From Xanthostigma xanthostigma (Eukaryota; Arthropoda; Insecta; Raphidioptera; Raphidiidae), in contig OY754470.1 of NCBI GenBank assembly GCA_963575645.1, positions 434,001 to 498,000 of the forward strand: DNA of 64,000 bases, in the 5' to 3' direction. Below are positions 1 to 11,875 of this stretch, one piece after another. The translations under genes were made by a program, and so were the position numbers. The first letter of the stretch is position 1; each line of letters opens with the position of its first letter. The notes beneath the pieces were generated by a model that saw nothing but the letters and a program-made list of their open reading frames with translations, was not told where the DNA came from and made no database searches.

Positions 1-1651
1 GATATCTTATAATAAAAATAGCATCATTGTTGTAAGCAGACGTTGTTCACATTCAAAGGGTACAGCAATATTTGCCGGAAATGATATTTTCTACTCAATA
101 TTGAAAAACCGACTTTATATAAGTTGAATAGTGTATGAAATAGAATACACTGAAGATAAGACATGCCATTACCCATGCACAGGTGGATCAAAGATAATTT
201 TCTATACTTTCAAAATTCTGTTAAATAACTACCACAATAATTTTTTTACACAAAAATTCCTTGAGTAGATTATATACAAAACATTTATAGTCGTTGTATC
301 AACTTGCAGATCTTTATATCGCACTTGCTTTTATGTTTGTATTTTTGAAGTATGCAAAGTTATGTTTCGTGTTATCTGTTACCTATAGAAAATATCTCGT
401 GGACTGCAACATCCGTAGTATAAAAGGAATTTTTTGTGGGTGTCTGCCTGTCGACAACTATAGGTACGGAATGGATTAGAGTGCGGTTTTTATATAAGAT
501 TTCTAATCTTGCCATTAGAAATGTTAGGAAAACTACGGTCAATGCAATGTTGAAGGTGTTTAACAGGCTGTCCAAGAGATTAAAAATCTACCGGAAACAA
601 AATTCAAACACAAATTAAAATCTCTACTATTACAGAAAAACTTCTACTCTGTCAAGGAATTTTTTAACCATAAATTTTAATTAGTATATTGTGCAACTAG
701 TGCGACAATGCCGCACGAGTTGCCCATGCTATTTTTTATTACGAATTAAATTAAAATTAAAATTTTATTACGAATTAAAAAAAGGAATTAAAAGTAAAAA
801 AAATTAAAATTAAATAATTAAAAAAATGAAAATTCAGTTAAAATTGTCAAGAACAAAAGTCCATAATCGAAAATTTTAACCTCAAATCTGCTTCAAATGA
901 CAGCTTATTTCGTTGACATTAACACTGTTATTATTTTGTTTTTTTTCTCTGAATTTGCGTGCGGCAAACAATAATTTCAGTACGACAAATAAAGTTTCCG
1001 CACGCAAATGAAAATAGCTACTTTTCCCGCATGAGTATAATAATAAAAAATATATTTTAATGAAGCATTGTATACACAGTATTAACAGAATGAAGTTTAT
1101 ATCTATCTATCCATTTGCTTAGAAAGAAAATTTAGGGAAAGTATTGTAAAAATGTAACGACCTAATTTTGACTTTAATGCGTACAAAACTCATTCCATTG
1201 TAAAATATAGATACATGGTATAGGCGCAGTTATTAAGCACGGCACCTCCACCATATACGTAAAACGTCTATTGTTCGTGTTTGTTTTACGCTTAAACGGC
1301 TGAACGGATTTCAATGAAATTTTCAAAGTAAATTCCTGATTAGATTGTATATAAATCAGTACTCTACCCGACCCGGTTTCGTCCGGGTGCACTCGGTTTC
1401 AATTGAAAAACTGATATAAAACATAAGTATTATTTTAATGTTTGTTATTTAGATTTATATTATTATATAATCGCGGTTTCAATCAGATTTGCATCCTGAC
1501 AAAATCGACAGCTATCGTCTCCAATCTCTTAAATAGTATAAAACAAAGTCGCTATCCGCGTCTGTATGTTCGCTTAGTTCTTCTAAACTAAGCAATGAAT
1601 TTTGATGCGATTTTTGTGTATAATACATTCGTATTTTTCGATGTTATGCGG

Positions 1652-1727
1652 TAATCCCGTCGGGATTCGAACCCGGCACCTCCCGAATGCGAGTCTAGTG
1701 CTCTCACCGCTACGCCACCCCGCTCGG
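1652..1727 (-). repeat. tRNA-Ala-like head of a SINE-like repeat
   Basis: On the minus strand GGGGTGGCGTAGCGGTGAGA (A-box region) and GGTTCGAATCCC (B box) surround a CTCGCAT loop that would give anticodon CGC (Ala). The anticodon stem is imperfect, and the sequence runs on into AT-rich DNA, so this is a tRNA-derived repeat rather than a working tRNA gene. Confidence 0.6.
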
Positions 1728-2281
1728 TAAGAACGTTAAATATAAATACGCTAGCATCGGTAGCAAAAAAACCGATCGCAACCGTCCGCACGCATGAATA
1801 TTTCTGACCTAAGGCGACTGATTTCTTTAACTGAAACTAAAAAAACCCAGAGAAACCATTTAATTAATTAATTAATCAAGTAATCACAATCGTACTGAAT
1901 TAGTAACGCGATGCTAACGGTAATATTTTCGTTATCTGTGCGTTTAATTTAAATACAATTAAACATATATCCGGTGTAAAATTCATGCGTCGCGTCTCGT
2001 AATAAAACACCGACATCAATGCGGATAATTAGTGGCGAAGTAGAGTTCTCTCCGTCGTCGTTTGTAATTGTAGCAGCCACCTCATGTTCTGAATGTTAAT
2101 GAATACATTTGGGCTCGTGAGCTTGTCGTGCAGCGGCCGAGCTGAATATATTCAGTCTGCAGACTTTGACAGTGGCGTTTAAAGAAGGCTATGCTTTGAC
2201 TTGCAGTCAGTTTTAAAATGTTCGTCGTGATACCTTGACTTCCTAATATATGACGTAACAAAAGTCGTGTTGTAACAATTA

Positions 2282-2738
2282 TCATATATATTAATACGCT
2301 AAGGTTTAAGATGTTTAGAAAAAACCTCACAATTTCTCCACATAAAGTAGATATCATTTGACAGATAATTGCTTGCTCTACTGACATCGACAACTAAAAA
2401 ATTTATTACTGCTATTGTTTTTGTAAATTAATTAAACTCTGAACAACGTCTGCCATCTGACGGCGTAACGTTAATACTTCGATCTGTCATCTGACCATCA
2501 TATTGTAAATACTGCATACTGCCATCTAACGGGCAACGCTGAACAACGCTTTTGCTACTTGCGCCTCTATATGACAATTTTAGTAAAATATTTCTTTTAC
2601 AACAAAAATAAGAACGTTATAAGCAGTGTGCAAAATTAAAAACGAATTGAATACCTGCAATCATATTTAAAAAATAATTTTGTAAAGTGATAATTTTTAT
2701 ACTTATTTAGTGCGAATAATTCGCACAGGTCATGCTAG
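2282..2738 (+). mobile_element. non-autonomous Helitron-like element, copy 1
   Basis: Starts TCATATATATTAATACG after an A and ends with the hairpin GTGCGAATAATTCGCAC, nine bases, then CTAG before a T. TC start, hairpin, CTRR end and A/T flanks without target duplication are Helitron hallmarks. Four more copies lie at 28245, 53395, 56053 and 63370 (reverse). The short ORF across its start has no coding value. Confidence 0.8.
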
Positions 2739-4171
2739 TTATTATTTTATTAAACCTATTTATTAACGTAAGTTTGTAACATGAATATTATTTAATTCAA
2801 TACATTTTTTAATTAAAGTTTTTTAACATGAACACTATACTTCCTACTTCATACGCTCCGCTGCCATCTTGCCTCTGTTTCTTCACATGACCACCAGGGT
2901 AAACCAATAGCGGCGTGGCTTTTTAAGACGTGGTGTTACAGTGTGCAATATAGAAATAAATCGATCAGCCGGGGATGCCGACACGATTTTTTTATCGGAT
3001 GCTTGACACTTCCCGTTCACACTGCACGATAAAATTCCGGCTTGTTCGTTGACTCGAGCTCGTTTTTTAAACTGACAGCCGGGCGCGATGGACGACTGAT
3101 GAAGAATTCTTGTTGTGGCGTGTTACTTTATAAACAAAATAATGAAAAAATGGAAATATCTTAATAGAGATAAAGATCTGAAGTTTTATCCCGGAATGCA
3201 ATTCGATCCTCGACGAAACGTACCAGAGATAAATATGACCTATGCCAGGCCTGGGCAAATGGCGGCTCGCAATAGATTTTTGTCCGGCCCGCGAAGCATT
3301 TTATAAATGATTATTAAGAGCGAAAATAGTTTGCCAATTAAATTTGGCGCATAAAAAAAATTAGAAAAATGGTACTAAATAGCAAGGGCCACAGCAGATG
3401 AAAAAAGACCTTTTTGTTGCAGAAATAATAATAATAATAATTTATTACTTCCATGAAAATACAATTATTTATAAACAAACAAAATACACATAAATGAAAG
3501 TATATAGGTTCCTTCCAAGGAAAACCTGTGCTGAAGGATGAAAGGACCTTTTTTTTTGCTCTCCAAATTTTTGGCCCACGGTCAAATTTTCATCAACAAT
3601 GTGGCAAAAAATGTGCCCGCCCCTGACCTATACCATATAAAAACTAATAAGCAGAACTTCGAAGAGGCATATAAGTAAGTGAACTTTTCATCAGGCACGC
3701 TACTGACTATCCGAAGTATTTTAATGTAATTGAGCAATTTAAAACAAGGTCGCGCAGTAAACGCGAAATTTCCAAAGAGCCGCCACTGAGCCTGTTTCGT
3801 TGTTTATATACAGCCTATCTACGAAATTATTAATAATCAGTTAATTGAGTTAATTAACACGGCAGGCGCACAGACGCACGCACACCCCCAGATATCTATA
3901 TTACCGACCGCGAAACTGTGAATACTACGGGGTACGTGAAATGACCGTTTAAACAGACTACTGTTTATATTAACGTAATTGCCTATTCATAGCTCACAGT
4001 ATGCTTGTTAATTGCAATTATAATTAATAAACAGAGGCCGGCGTTTTCATGAAAAAGTATGCTTTCAGCAGTTTTTCGTAGCACCAGGTCTTTAAAAAAT
4101 GTCAATTTACGCATTTTTTCAATGTTGTGTACTATAAATAAACTACCTAACAAACGCGCAAAAAACTTTTT

Positions 4172-4540
4172 TATTCAACACGCGTGAGTAATATATAATT
4201 TCGGGGCCCTGCTAAATTCGGGAGAAATAATAAATTACTTCATGTTGACGCGTAGAGTGCGGATAATGAGCCGAAATTGTACGGTAATGTATTACTGCAT
4301 AGTTAATAGAAACGCGGTAGCGAGCCGAAACTGTACGATAATGAATTATTACTGCATAGTTTCTGGACCAATAGGAACGCGGTAGCGATTTGTATATATG
4401 AAAACAGCATCGCAATTCAGCGAAAGTCAGGGCCATCTTGTGTGCATCGAGGGCGGTGGGTACGTCAATCAATGAAGTGATTTATTATTTCTCCCTCTTT
4501 TATCAGGGCCCCGATTACATATTACTCGTGCTAGTTGAAT
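4172..4540 (+). mobile_element. TIR element (MITE), copy 1
   Basis: Ends ATTCAACACGCGTGAGTAAT and its imperfect inverse near 4510-4540 (GATTACATATTACTCGTGCT), both with GGGGCCC just inside. The interior has repeated CGGTAGCGAGCCGAAACTGT blocks. A related copy lies at 29357-29640. Confidence 0.65.
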
Positions 4541-5310
4541 AAAGTATTATGTGCGACTATTGATTGAAAGAGAATATTCCACTCGCGTGCGTTTTACACT
4601 CATGGAATCTTCTCCTTCTCTCACTAGTCGCACAATATACTATTTTTATTATATTTATACAAGTCTTCTTTGATTTACAAATGACACTTCAAATATCTTT
4701 ATTTTTTACGAACTTATATCGATTTTACCTGTTTCGTAAAAAACTTTTCGAGTGAATTGCGAGTATAGACGAAATATGACGTCATCCATCCAAAACTTGA
4801 AGGAGAAATGATTCAACTGCGGGAAGAGAACCCCCCTTTGGTAATGCAAAATGGATAACGCATCAATGAAACGAGTTCAAAGCTCTAAAGAAGTTTAATT
4901 TCCCCCGTGAGCTTACGTAATTTTGTTTTAAATTTTAAATAAACGGTGGATTCAATCCAGCAGTTACAATATTTTCGTCGCGTTGGTACTGACAAAAATC
5001 AAACGACAAAAAAATTGCTTCAACCGAACGGCAAATGACGTGGGAATTGATTTGGTTTAAAAAAAAATGATGTTAGAGAGATACGAAATGCACGCAAATT
5101 TTGGATAATGGAAGACGAGGTATGTGGGTAAATATTTCTCAATACCAGGACGTGGAGTCCCAGAAGACAAACTCTAATTGAGTGCACAGGACAGAGAAGA
5201 GAACGCGGAATTCTCAGGGCATTTCTCTAACACGAAACAATACAATTCAGCGTAGAGACACAAGTCAGCCGAAACTCTAGCTTCAAATAAACATTTAGTG
5301 TATATATTAT

Positions 5311-5862
5311 CTTAAAAAAAAAACTTCGGAGAAGTAAAAACTTCGTTCTGTGCTAAATTCAAAAACTTTAGGCGACTGAATCTCAGAATTATAACTTAAA
5401 AAAAAAGAATTTCGAGGCAGACAAGAAATTGAAATCAAGCTCGAAATTCTGTGCCTAAGACGTCGAAAAAAAAAGAATTTTGAGGCAGACAAGGAATTGA
5501 AATCCAACTTCGAAATTCTGTGCTTATAAAAGCTACAAGAGCAACAGCAAAAAAATGCAAAGACGGTGTTCGCATAACTCCTTTAGTTACCACTAAAAAA
5601 ACGCCGTCTGTGCACTTTTTTTTGCTGTTGCTCTTGTAGCTTTTATAAGCACAGAATTTCGAAGTTGGATTTCAATTCCTTGTCTGCCTCAAAATTCTTT
5701 TTTTTTTCGACGTCTTAGGCACAGAATTTCGAGCTTGATTTCAATTTCTTGTCTGCCTCGAAATTCTTTTTTTTTAAGTTATAATTCTGAGATTCAGTCG
5801 CCTAAAGTTTTTGAATTTAGCACAGAACGAAGTTTTTACTTCTCCGAAGTTTTTTTTTTAAG
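5311..5862. repeat. large near-perfect inverted repeat (hairpin), arms about 240 bp
   Basis: 5311-5550 is the reverse complement of 5621-5862 almost base for base; the 70-nt centre pairs partly as well (gacggtgtt with aacgccgtc). Each arm holds two related 60-nt blocks (GAATTTCGAGGCAGACAAG and GAATTTTGAGGCAGACAAGG). No clear target duplication or known TIR is seen. It could be a foldback element or, if transcribed, a hairpin-RNA source of siRNAs. The ORFs in it are mirror images of each other and are not genes. Confidence 0.93.
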
Positions 5863-6430
5863 ATTTCACGTCTTTTTCCAAAGTGTGAGACATTATTTTT
5901 ATTTTTTCTCCAAAAAATAAACATATGTGCATTTTTAGAATTAAGAGGCCACAGATTCCATGAAGGCCAATTTTGAAGGCATGAAAAAAAATCAATGAAC
6001 AAGGCCAACCATTAAAAATACAAAAATGTTTTCATATCATTTGTAAAATACTTATTTTGCATTAAAAAAGAAGTTTCACTTTGAAAACTTTCCTCTTTTT
6101 AATTTTTGTTGCACTTTTTATGATGAATATGTTTTTTAATAAATTAAATTATTTAAATCTAACTTCAATCATATATTTTGTTATTTTTTAATAAAAAATT
6201 TGACGAAAGTGTATTTTTCAAAAAACAAGAAAAAAAAATTAAAAATTAAAAAAGAAATAAAAATATGTATATGAGAAAAAAATTGAGAAAATAAATTAAA
6301 AATAAAAAAAACAATTAAAAATATAAAAAATAATTTAAAATAAAAAAAAATAAAAATAAAAAATATGATTATATATTATAAATATCAAGTGGAAATAAAA
6401 TGGAGTAGAAAAACAAAATTTTCCAATGAT

Positions 6431-6508
6431 GCCAGCGGGAATCGAACCCGAGACCCTGTTATTAGTGTTATTACAAGTCTAACGTCGTAACCGTTAGTCC
6501 ACGGGCAC
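6431..6508 (-). repeat. tRNA-like segment in the repeat unit
   Basis: The minus strand reads GCCCGTGGACTAACGGTTAC, then later GGGTTCGATTCCCGC, giving A- and B-box-like blocks with an overlong anticodon arm. It is tRNA-derived and probably not functional; a related copy is at 52616. Confidence 0.55.
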
Positions 6509-6541
6509 ACACGAACTATACGCTGTTATTGTGGTACAGAA

Positions 6542-7347
6542 CAGGGCTGCCAGATGAACGGATTTTTCCGTTCCAAACGGATTTTTCGAGTAGAAATAAA
6601 TTTGAACGGATAATGGAACGGATTTCATGATCTGAACGGATTTCAACGGATTTTCTAACTTTTCCGAATTTTTTACCTTTTTTACTACATATAAATTCAA
6701 ACTTCACTCGATAATCGATAATTTGGGGACATTCGGGTATTTTTAGCACATTCGAGCATATCTGAGCACGTTTCTTTCACTACCTCTGTCCTACTCCTCT
6801 CTCTATTTGGGTAGAAAAAGATGAGAGTGTATGAAACTGATGGAAATTGAAGTGAAGATACATTATTGATAAGATTTGCAATGTTCAATTTGAATGTACC
6901 TATATGTAAGCCAAATCGCAGTTTTTGTAAAAAAAAATCCAGTACACTTGCAATAATTGTATTTCATTTTTGACAGCATGGAAACCTGTTTTTTTTATGT
7001 TGTAGCGAATAAAAAAATGTGAAAAATCTACGAAATAATCGATTCATTGGATGTGAAAAAATGAATCATTTCTATTCAATTTAATGTCTGTTTGTAAGTA
7101 AAAGTAAATTCAACGTCTTATACGAAATTCATTTAATAATGTTAATAATAAAGCCATAATGAAGGTGGAAACACGTCGATGTGTCGTTTATGATACCGCA
7201 TACTTCACTTTACTCTCTATCTCTCTCACACTCATTGCATTAATGGGTGAACCGGGCGAACGGATGGAAACGGATTTTTCAGACCACTTCCCCCACCACT
7301 TTTCCCCTTACCGACGGATTTCTGAGGAGAGAAATCTGGCAGCCCTG
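6542..7347. mobile_element. hAT-type MITE with 8-bp target duplication
   Basis: Perfect 14-bp terminal repeats CAGGGCTGCCAGAT / ATCTGGCAGCCCTG, flanked by GTACAGAA at 6534-6541 and 7348-7355. The paralogous locus near 52733 lacks it and has GTACAGAA once. 8-bp duplication and CAGGG ends are hAT features. Subterminal AACGGATTT motifs recur many times near both ends, as expected of transposase-binding sites. The ORFs across it show no transposase. Confidence 0.93.
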
Positions 7348-9360
7348 GTACAGAAGTATATATGGGTGATACGAAAAATCGGTCCTATGAAAGTCACGTG
7401 GTCACAGAACTATAAAACTTGGAAACTGGTCTCATATACACGGCGTTATATGGGAGCTAGGCAAAATCAATGTATAAGAATACGTTAGAGATACGTCGGC
7501 ATTTAGCACAGAAAAGAATCTCTAACGAGATTCTTCGATGTATTTCTGTTAGAAACTATACCTATAGTGTAAGTACCTACCTCAATCCATACTCAAGAAT
7601 GGTGTCTCGACGATAAATTACCTTCTCGTCTAAAAGTTCGGGACGAGAAAGTAATTCCTTAACGATGTCTCGACAGCGAGAATTCTAGGAAATTTTCGTC
7701 TCGAAAAATTAAAATGTTTTCCTTAATTGAATAACAAAACAGTACATTATTTTATAAATAACTAAAGATTTTCAAAATTCGGGGCTCACCACCGAGTTAC
7801 GATTACGTCCCACTAACCGACAAGAGTTATGTTATAATAAAAATTGTTTTAAATATTTTTTAAGTGGACCTTCTTTAGCGGCATATTTAAAACACAAGCC
7901 CTAAATCTCTAGACAATCCGCCAGCCATCCCTACTAAACCGATTGACACAATTTTTTTTTAAACTGAAGCCTTTAGTCCACAGATAATATGTTATCGCTA
8001 TTTTTTTTTTGGCGAAATTTCTTTAAAAGGGGTGATTTCAAGCGATAATAGTAAAAAATGACGAGGGGGTAGCGGGGTGAAGAGGAACGTAAAGAGAGAA
8101 AATCCTTCGATGTTCACGAGACATGAGTGTGAGAGAAATGCAAATATGTACGTATGTCGGAGATTTTACAAACAGTTTGACAAGTCGACTTTGACAATTG
8201 AAGTGTATATTTTTAGTTCGTTTTTTAGCGCAAATATTCCAAATATTAATACACAAATAAATTTTATTTTATTTTCCAAATAATTTAAGAGCGTGTAAGT
8301 TTATGTTAATTTAATGCCAAAATATAGTTTTTAAATATTACATGGACTGTACCAAGTCTAAAATTTGGTCTCAGATCAGAAAAAATTAGTGAAAATCGTA
8401 AATGTATCAAATGAGATTAGGTTTTCTAAAAATGAACTGTGACAGCTCTTGCGGGGTAACCATGACAACGATGAACAGATCTCGTACTTTTTTTTTTTGA
8501 ATTTATAACCAATTAAATATATCTAGCCAACTTGATGGATCAAGCTAAATCCAAAGAAAAATAACTGTAAATGGAAACTAATGAGGAATAAAATTATTGT
8601 CGTAGGTCTGTATCAAAATATCGTTTTTTGAAAACAATATGAAAATACATGCAAAAGGTTTTGCACGGGTACACTAGTATTGTTTAACGCTGATGACCTC
8701 AATTGTTGAGGGTCTACGATAATCTACGAAACTGTTTACTTTAAAAACCTCATTTACAGTAAAAATGAAGTAGCGCGTATTACATAAATATTCGCCAATG
8801 TGATTTAAAAAAATAACATAAAAACTTATGACATGCTTTTTTAGTTTTAATAACTTTATTTTTTGTTTGAAATGTTTTCCAATTTTAACAAATTAAATTC
8901 CCCAACAAGAAAACTGTATTAAATGTAATTCGTTGTAATACATTCTTTGTAAGGTATGGGAGTTCGCCGGTTTCGGCAATACGGTGAAATTTACGAGGAC
9001 TAATAAAATATCAAAACAAGCTTTTAAATAAATCACCAATTTATGTATTAGCTAAAAAATAGACTATAGAAACTGAATTGATTCGATTTCTGCCGTCGAT
9101 ATAGATTTACGTAGTTCAAGACAAGGCTTAATTTATTAAAAATACTACATAATACATGAGTTTTGACTTTTTACACGAATTAAGGCACACGGTTTCAAAT
9201 TAGCAGAAAAGTCGATGTTAAAGAAAACAGAATAGATGTTAAAATTGTCAAAATATTATATTGTGATGTTTTCTTAAATTTATTGTAAAATATTTTATTT
9301 TCTCATGTTTTCTTAAATTTAAGTATCTTTTACATGTCTTTTTTATTTATTTACTATATT

Positions 9361-9468
9361 GCATCCAATATGTGGAATGATCTGCCTGCTCATGTTAAAA
9401 ATTATAAAAAGAACGATTTTTCAAAATTTATTTATAATAAACTACTGACAGAACAACTGTTACTGTAA
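9361..9468 (+). pseudogene. C-terminal tail of a Jockey/CR1-like LINE, 5'-truncated
   Basis: In-frame reading ASNMWNDLPAHVKNYKKNDF... to a stop at 9466. This is the conserved end of the ORF2 protein of many insect LINEs (xxxWNxLPxxV...). It is followed by a 3' UTR and a (TTA)n tail near 9583-9598. Only the last 35 codons survive, typical of an incompletely copied insertion. Confidence 0.7.
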
Positions 9469-10157
9469 TCTTTTTTAGTATTTTTTATTTTGTTAAAAAA
9501 TTTGTCATGTAACTGGGCTAGGTGGAAGATCAACTTAAAGTTGAACCGTGCCTTTTGTACAGATATTTTGTACAATAAAAATTTATTATTATTATTAATC
9601 AAAATAGAATATTGATTCACCGACGTTTGGTCCTTTATTAATATAAGGACTATTTGAATATAAATTTTAATTGTAACATAATTTAATATACAGTGTAAAC
9701 TCCATTTAACATCACTCGATATAACGACAAACTCCTTATAACGTCGAAATTACTTAACTCTAGTTGGTTTCCCTTGTTGCTCATATACACTCTAAATAAC
9801 GACAACAATACGTCATCATTAAGAACAATAAACAATACTTGTTTGTTATTTTGTTGCTTTGTTGCCGGCATCATGCGTACCGAAGATTCTAAGAAATTCG
9901 TTCTTTTGTTTGTTAAGATTATCTTTCATATGTTTAGCTCTATTGTTGCAATTTGTGATAGTATTGTTGGCCAATTGTAAATTTTATATACTTATTGAGT
10001 AAATACATATAACAGTAAAAAATTATTTGTTCTCGAAGTTTAACGATAACTCTCAATAACGACACTTGAAAATTCAAAAAAACGTCGATAAATCAATATT
10101 TGTTTTGATTCTCACTGATTTGGTATACCTACTGATATAAAATAGTATGTTTGTAAT

Positions 10158-10620
10158 TTATGCGCGTTATTCATGTTTTATCATGCCCCTAAATAGCCAT
10201 TTACCGACTGGTGACAATTACTTGTCATAACTCAATGAAGATTCCTACTGGCTCGGCCATTGTGGAGTAATGAAAATAAACGTAACTATTTTCTGAGTCG
10301 TAACGAAATAGTAGGTAACAACAACTCCGTTGTTACCCATTGAGACTAAAATTGAGACGCCGAATGTTTTCGACATGGAGTTTATTCATAACCGGCTAAC
10401 CTCAAACCAAAACATTGAATCGTGCTGTTTGGTGCTGTTAGTATTGACAGTTTTTTTTATAAAGAAATAAATAGATATTTACAACATCTCATTAATAACA
10501 ATAAATAAAACATGAATAACGCGCAATTGTTGAATAAAATTATGAGCGTAACTTGTAGGCTAAGTCATGACCTGTCAGCGCGGTGAATGACTTAGACTAC
10601 TAGTTAAGCCAATAACTATT
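10158..10620 (-). mobile_element. TIR repeat family Q, copy 1 (reverse)
   Basis: Matches 23719-24199 and 49109-49588 in reverse. TIR-like blocks GCGCGTTATTCATGTTTTA occur at both sides, and an asymmetric extra segment with GTCATGACTTAGCC / GACTAAGTC-type blocks lies at one end. Function and superfamily not recognised. Confidence 0.78.
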
Positions 10621-11287
10621 GTTTTTTTTTGTAAGATATTCACGGTTTTCCGGTGATAAAAAAGCCGTTATCAAAATTTTTGCACGCCTGCACTGACATC
10701 ACTCGCGAACGGTTGGATCGATTTTAAAATAGAAAATAATTCCGTTTAAATTTCGGTGTCTTAAGTTACGTGAACTATTTAAGTTCGGTCGCATTTCAGA
10801 CTTAAACTGTTTTACAGATTCCACTGTAGTTGATATTTCGGAACGCGAGCCTTGCGGCATCTCTACCAAAACAGGGAACATCTCTACATTCATGGATATA
10901 TATATATCAGTAGCCAGGGCTGTAGTCGAATCGAAATGCCGCATTACAAATTCTAGAAATTAAAATTTTGCAAATAAATATTTTTTTTTAGAGCTGTATA
11001 ACAAACCGTATGTATTCGTTACTGAGTAACGGGTACATCGTCTGACTCGAAGTACCGAATCGTTACTTACAAATTTATTTCGTTACTCGCATTTGTCGTA
11101 TCCATGTCAGTTCGACTCGTTTGATGCGGTTATACGTTATACGAACGAAGTCATACCGTATCACGATGCGACGCACCTCGATGGGATGGGTACATGCTTG
11201 ATGCCAGAGAACATACACTTCTTGATGCTTTTATACACGATTGTATGTCGTACACAATTTCTCGTTACTTTTACAGCTCTAGTTTTT

Positions 11288-11875
11288 TTGACGTGATAAC
11301 GTCTTATAAATTGATGAATCACCAATCTTATAAATTGATAAAACACCGGCTGCATGTACGAAAAAGTGTAACGTTCCTAACGGTCGTAACGTTCCGCCTG
11401 ACCCTGTGCGTGCTTTTCTCGAAAACGGCCCTAACGATTTGGATGAAATTTACTGAAAAGGGATTTTGGGGGGCAAAAAATCGTTTTAGCTAGGTCTCAT
11501 CTCTCGAAAAAATCGTTTTCTTACAAATTTTATCATTATAAAAATCAATTTTTTGACGTATGAAAATACTTAAATATTGTAAGTAGGTTTTGGAATTTTA
11601 TATAAACAGTAAAACAATTGTTTTCAAAATATTATGACAGCTAATCTTTGAGACTTAAAATAAATACGAAAGAAAGAAAGTTAATAAAAAAAAATTATTT
11701 TTATAGGTGGTGAGTAATTTAATAAATAAAATTAACCTAAATTTGAAGCGAAAGATGCAATATCATAGATTCGAATTATTATAACTATTATATAAATTTA
11801 GGTTATGTATTACGGAATACGTTATCACGTAAAACTATCGTCCGTAAACCGACTTTACAGACAACCAATTTTTTT
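11288..11875 (+). repeat. dispersed repeat family T, copy 1
   Basis: Begins TTGACGTGATAACGTCTTAT and ends GTTTTACGTGATAACGT-type sequence in reverse, then CAGACAACCAATTTTT. Eight copies are seen in the window, both orientations, with T- or A-runs at both ends. It is nearly identical to 46131-46717. Superfamily unknown. Confidence 0.85.

Larger units (their letters stand above)
5979..7533 (-). repeat. tRNA-bearing repeat unit, copy 1 (carries a hAT MITE)
   Basis: Shares long blocks with 52187-52915: TCAATGAACAAGGCCAACC at the left, an AT-rich body, a tRNA-like segment, TATATGGGTGATACGAAAAA, and GAATCTCTAACGAGATTC at the right. The only large difference is the 806-bp hAT MITE at 6542. Confidence 0.85.

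Noticed and set aside
2082-2393. 103-codon minus-strand ORF
   Set aside because: It crosses the start of a Helitron copy, and the related ORF in another copy (28166) diverges; translation of repeat DNA.
5307-6008. several 60-codon ORFs, two with the same peptide
   Set aside because: They are the two arms of the same large hairpin read on opposite strands.
7159-7488. 109-codon ORF
   Set aside because: It runs across the right end of a hAT MITE into host repeat sequence, so it cannot be an ancestral gene, and shows no transposase motif.
9690-10100. pogo/Tigger-like element suggested by ACAGTGTAAACTCC and TATAACGAC motifs
   Set aside because: I could not find a matching inverted end or a transposase; too weak to call.
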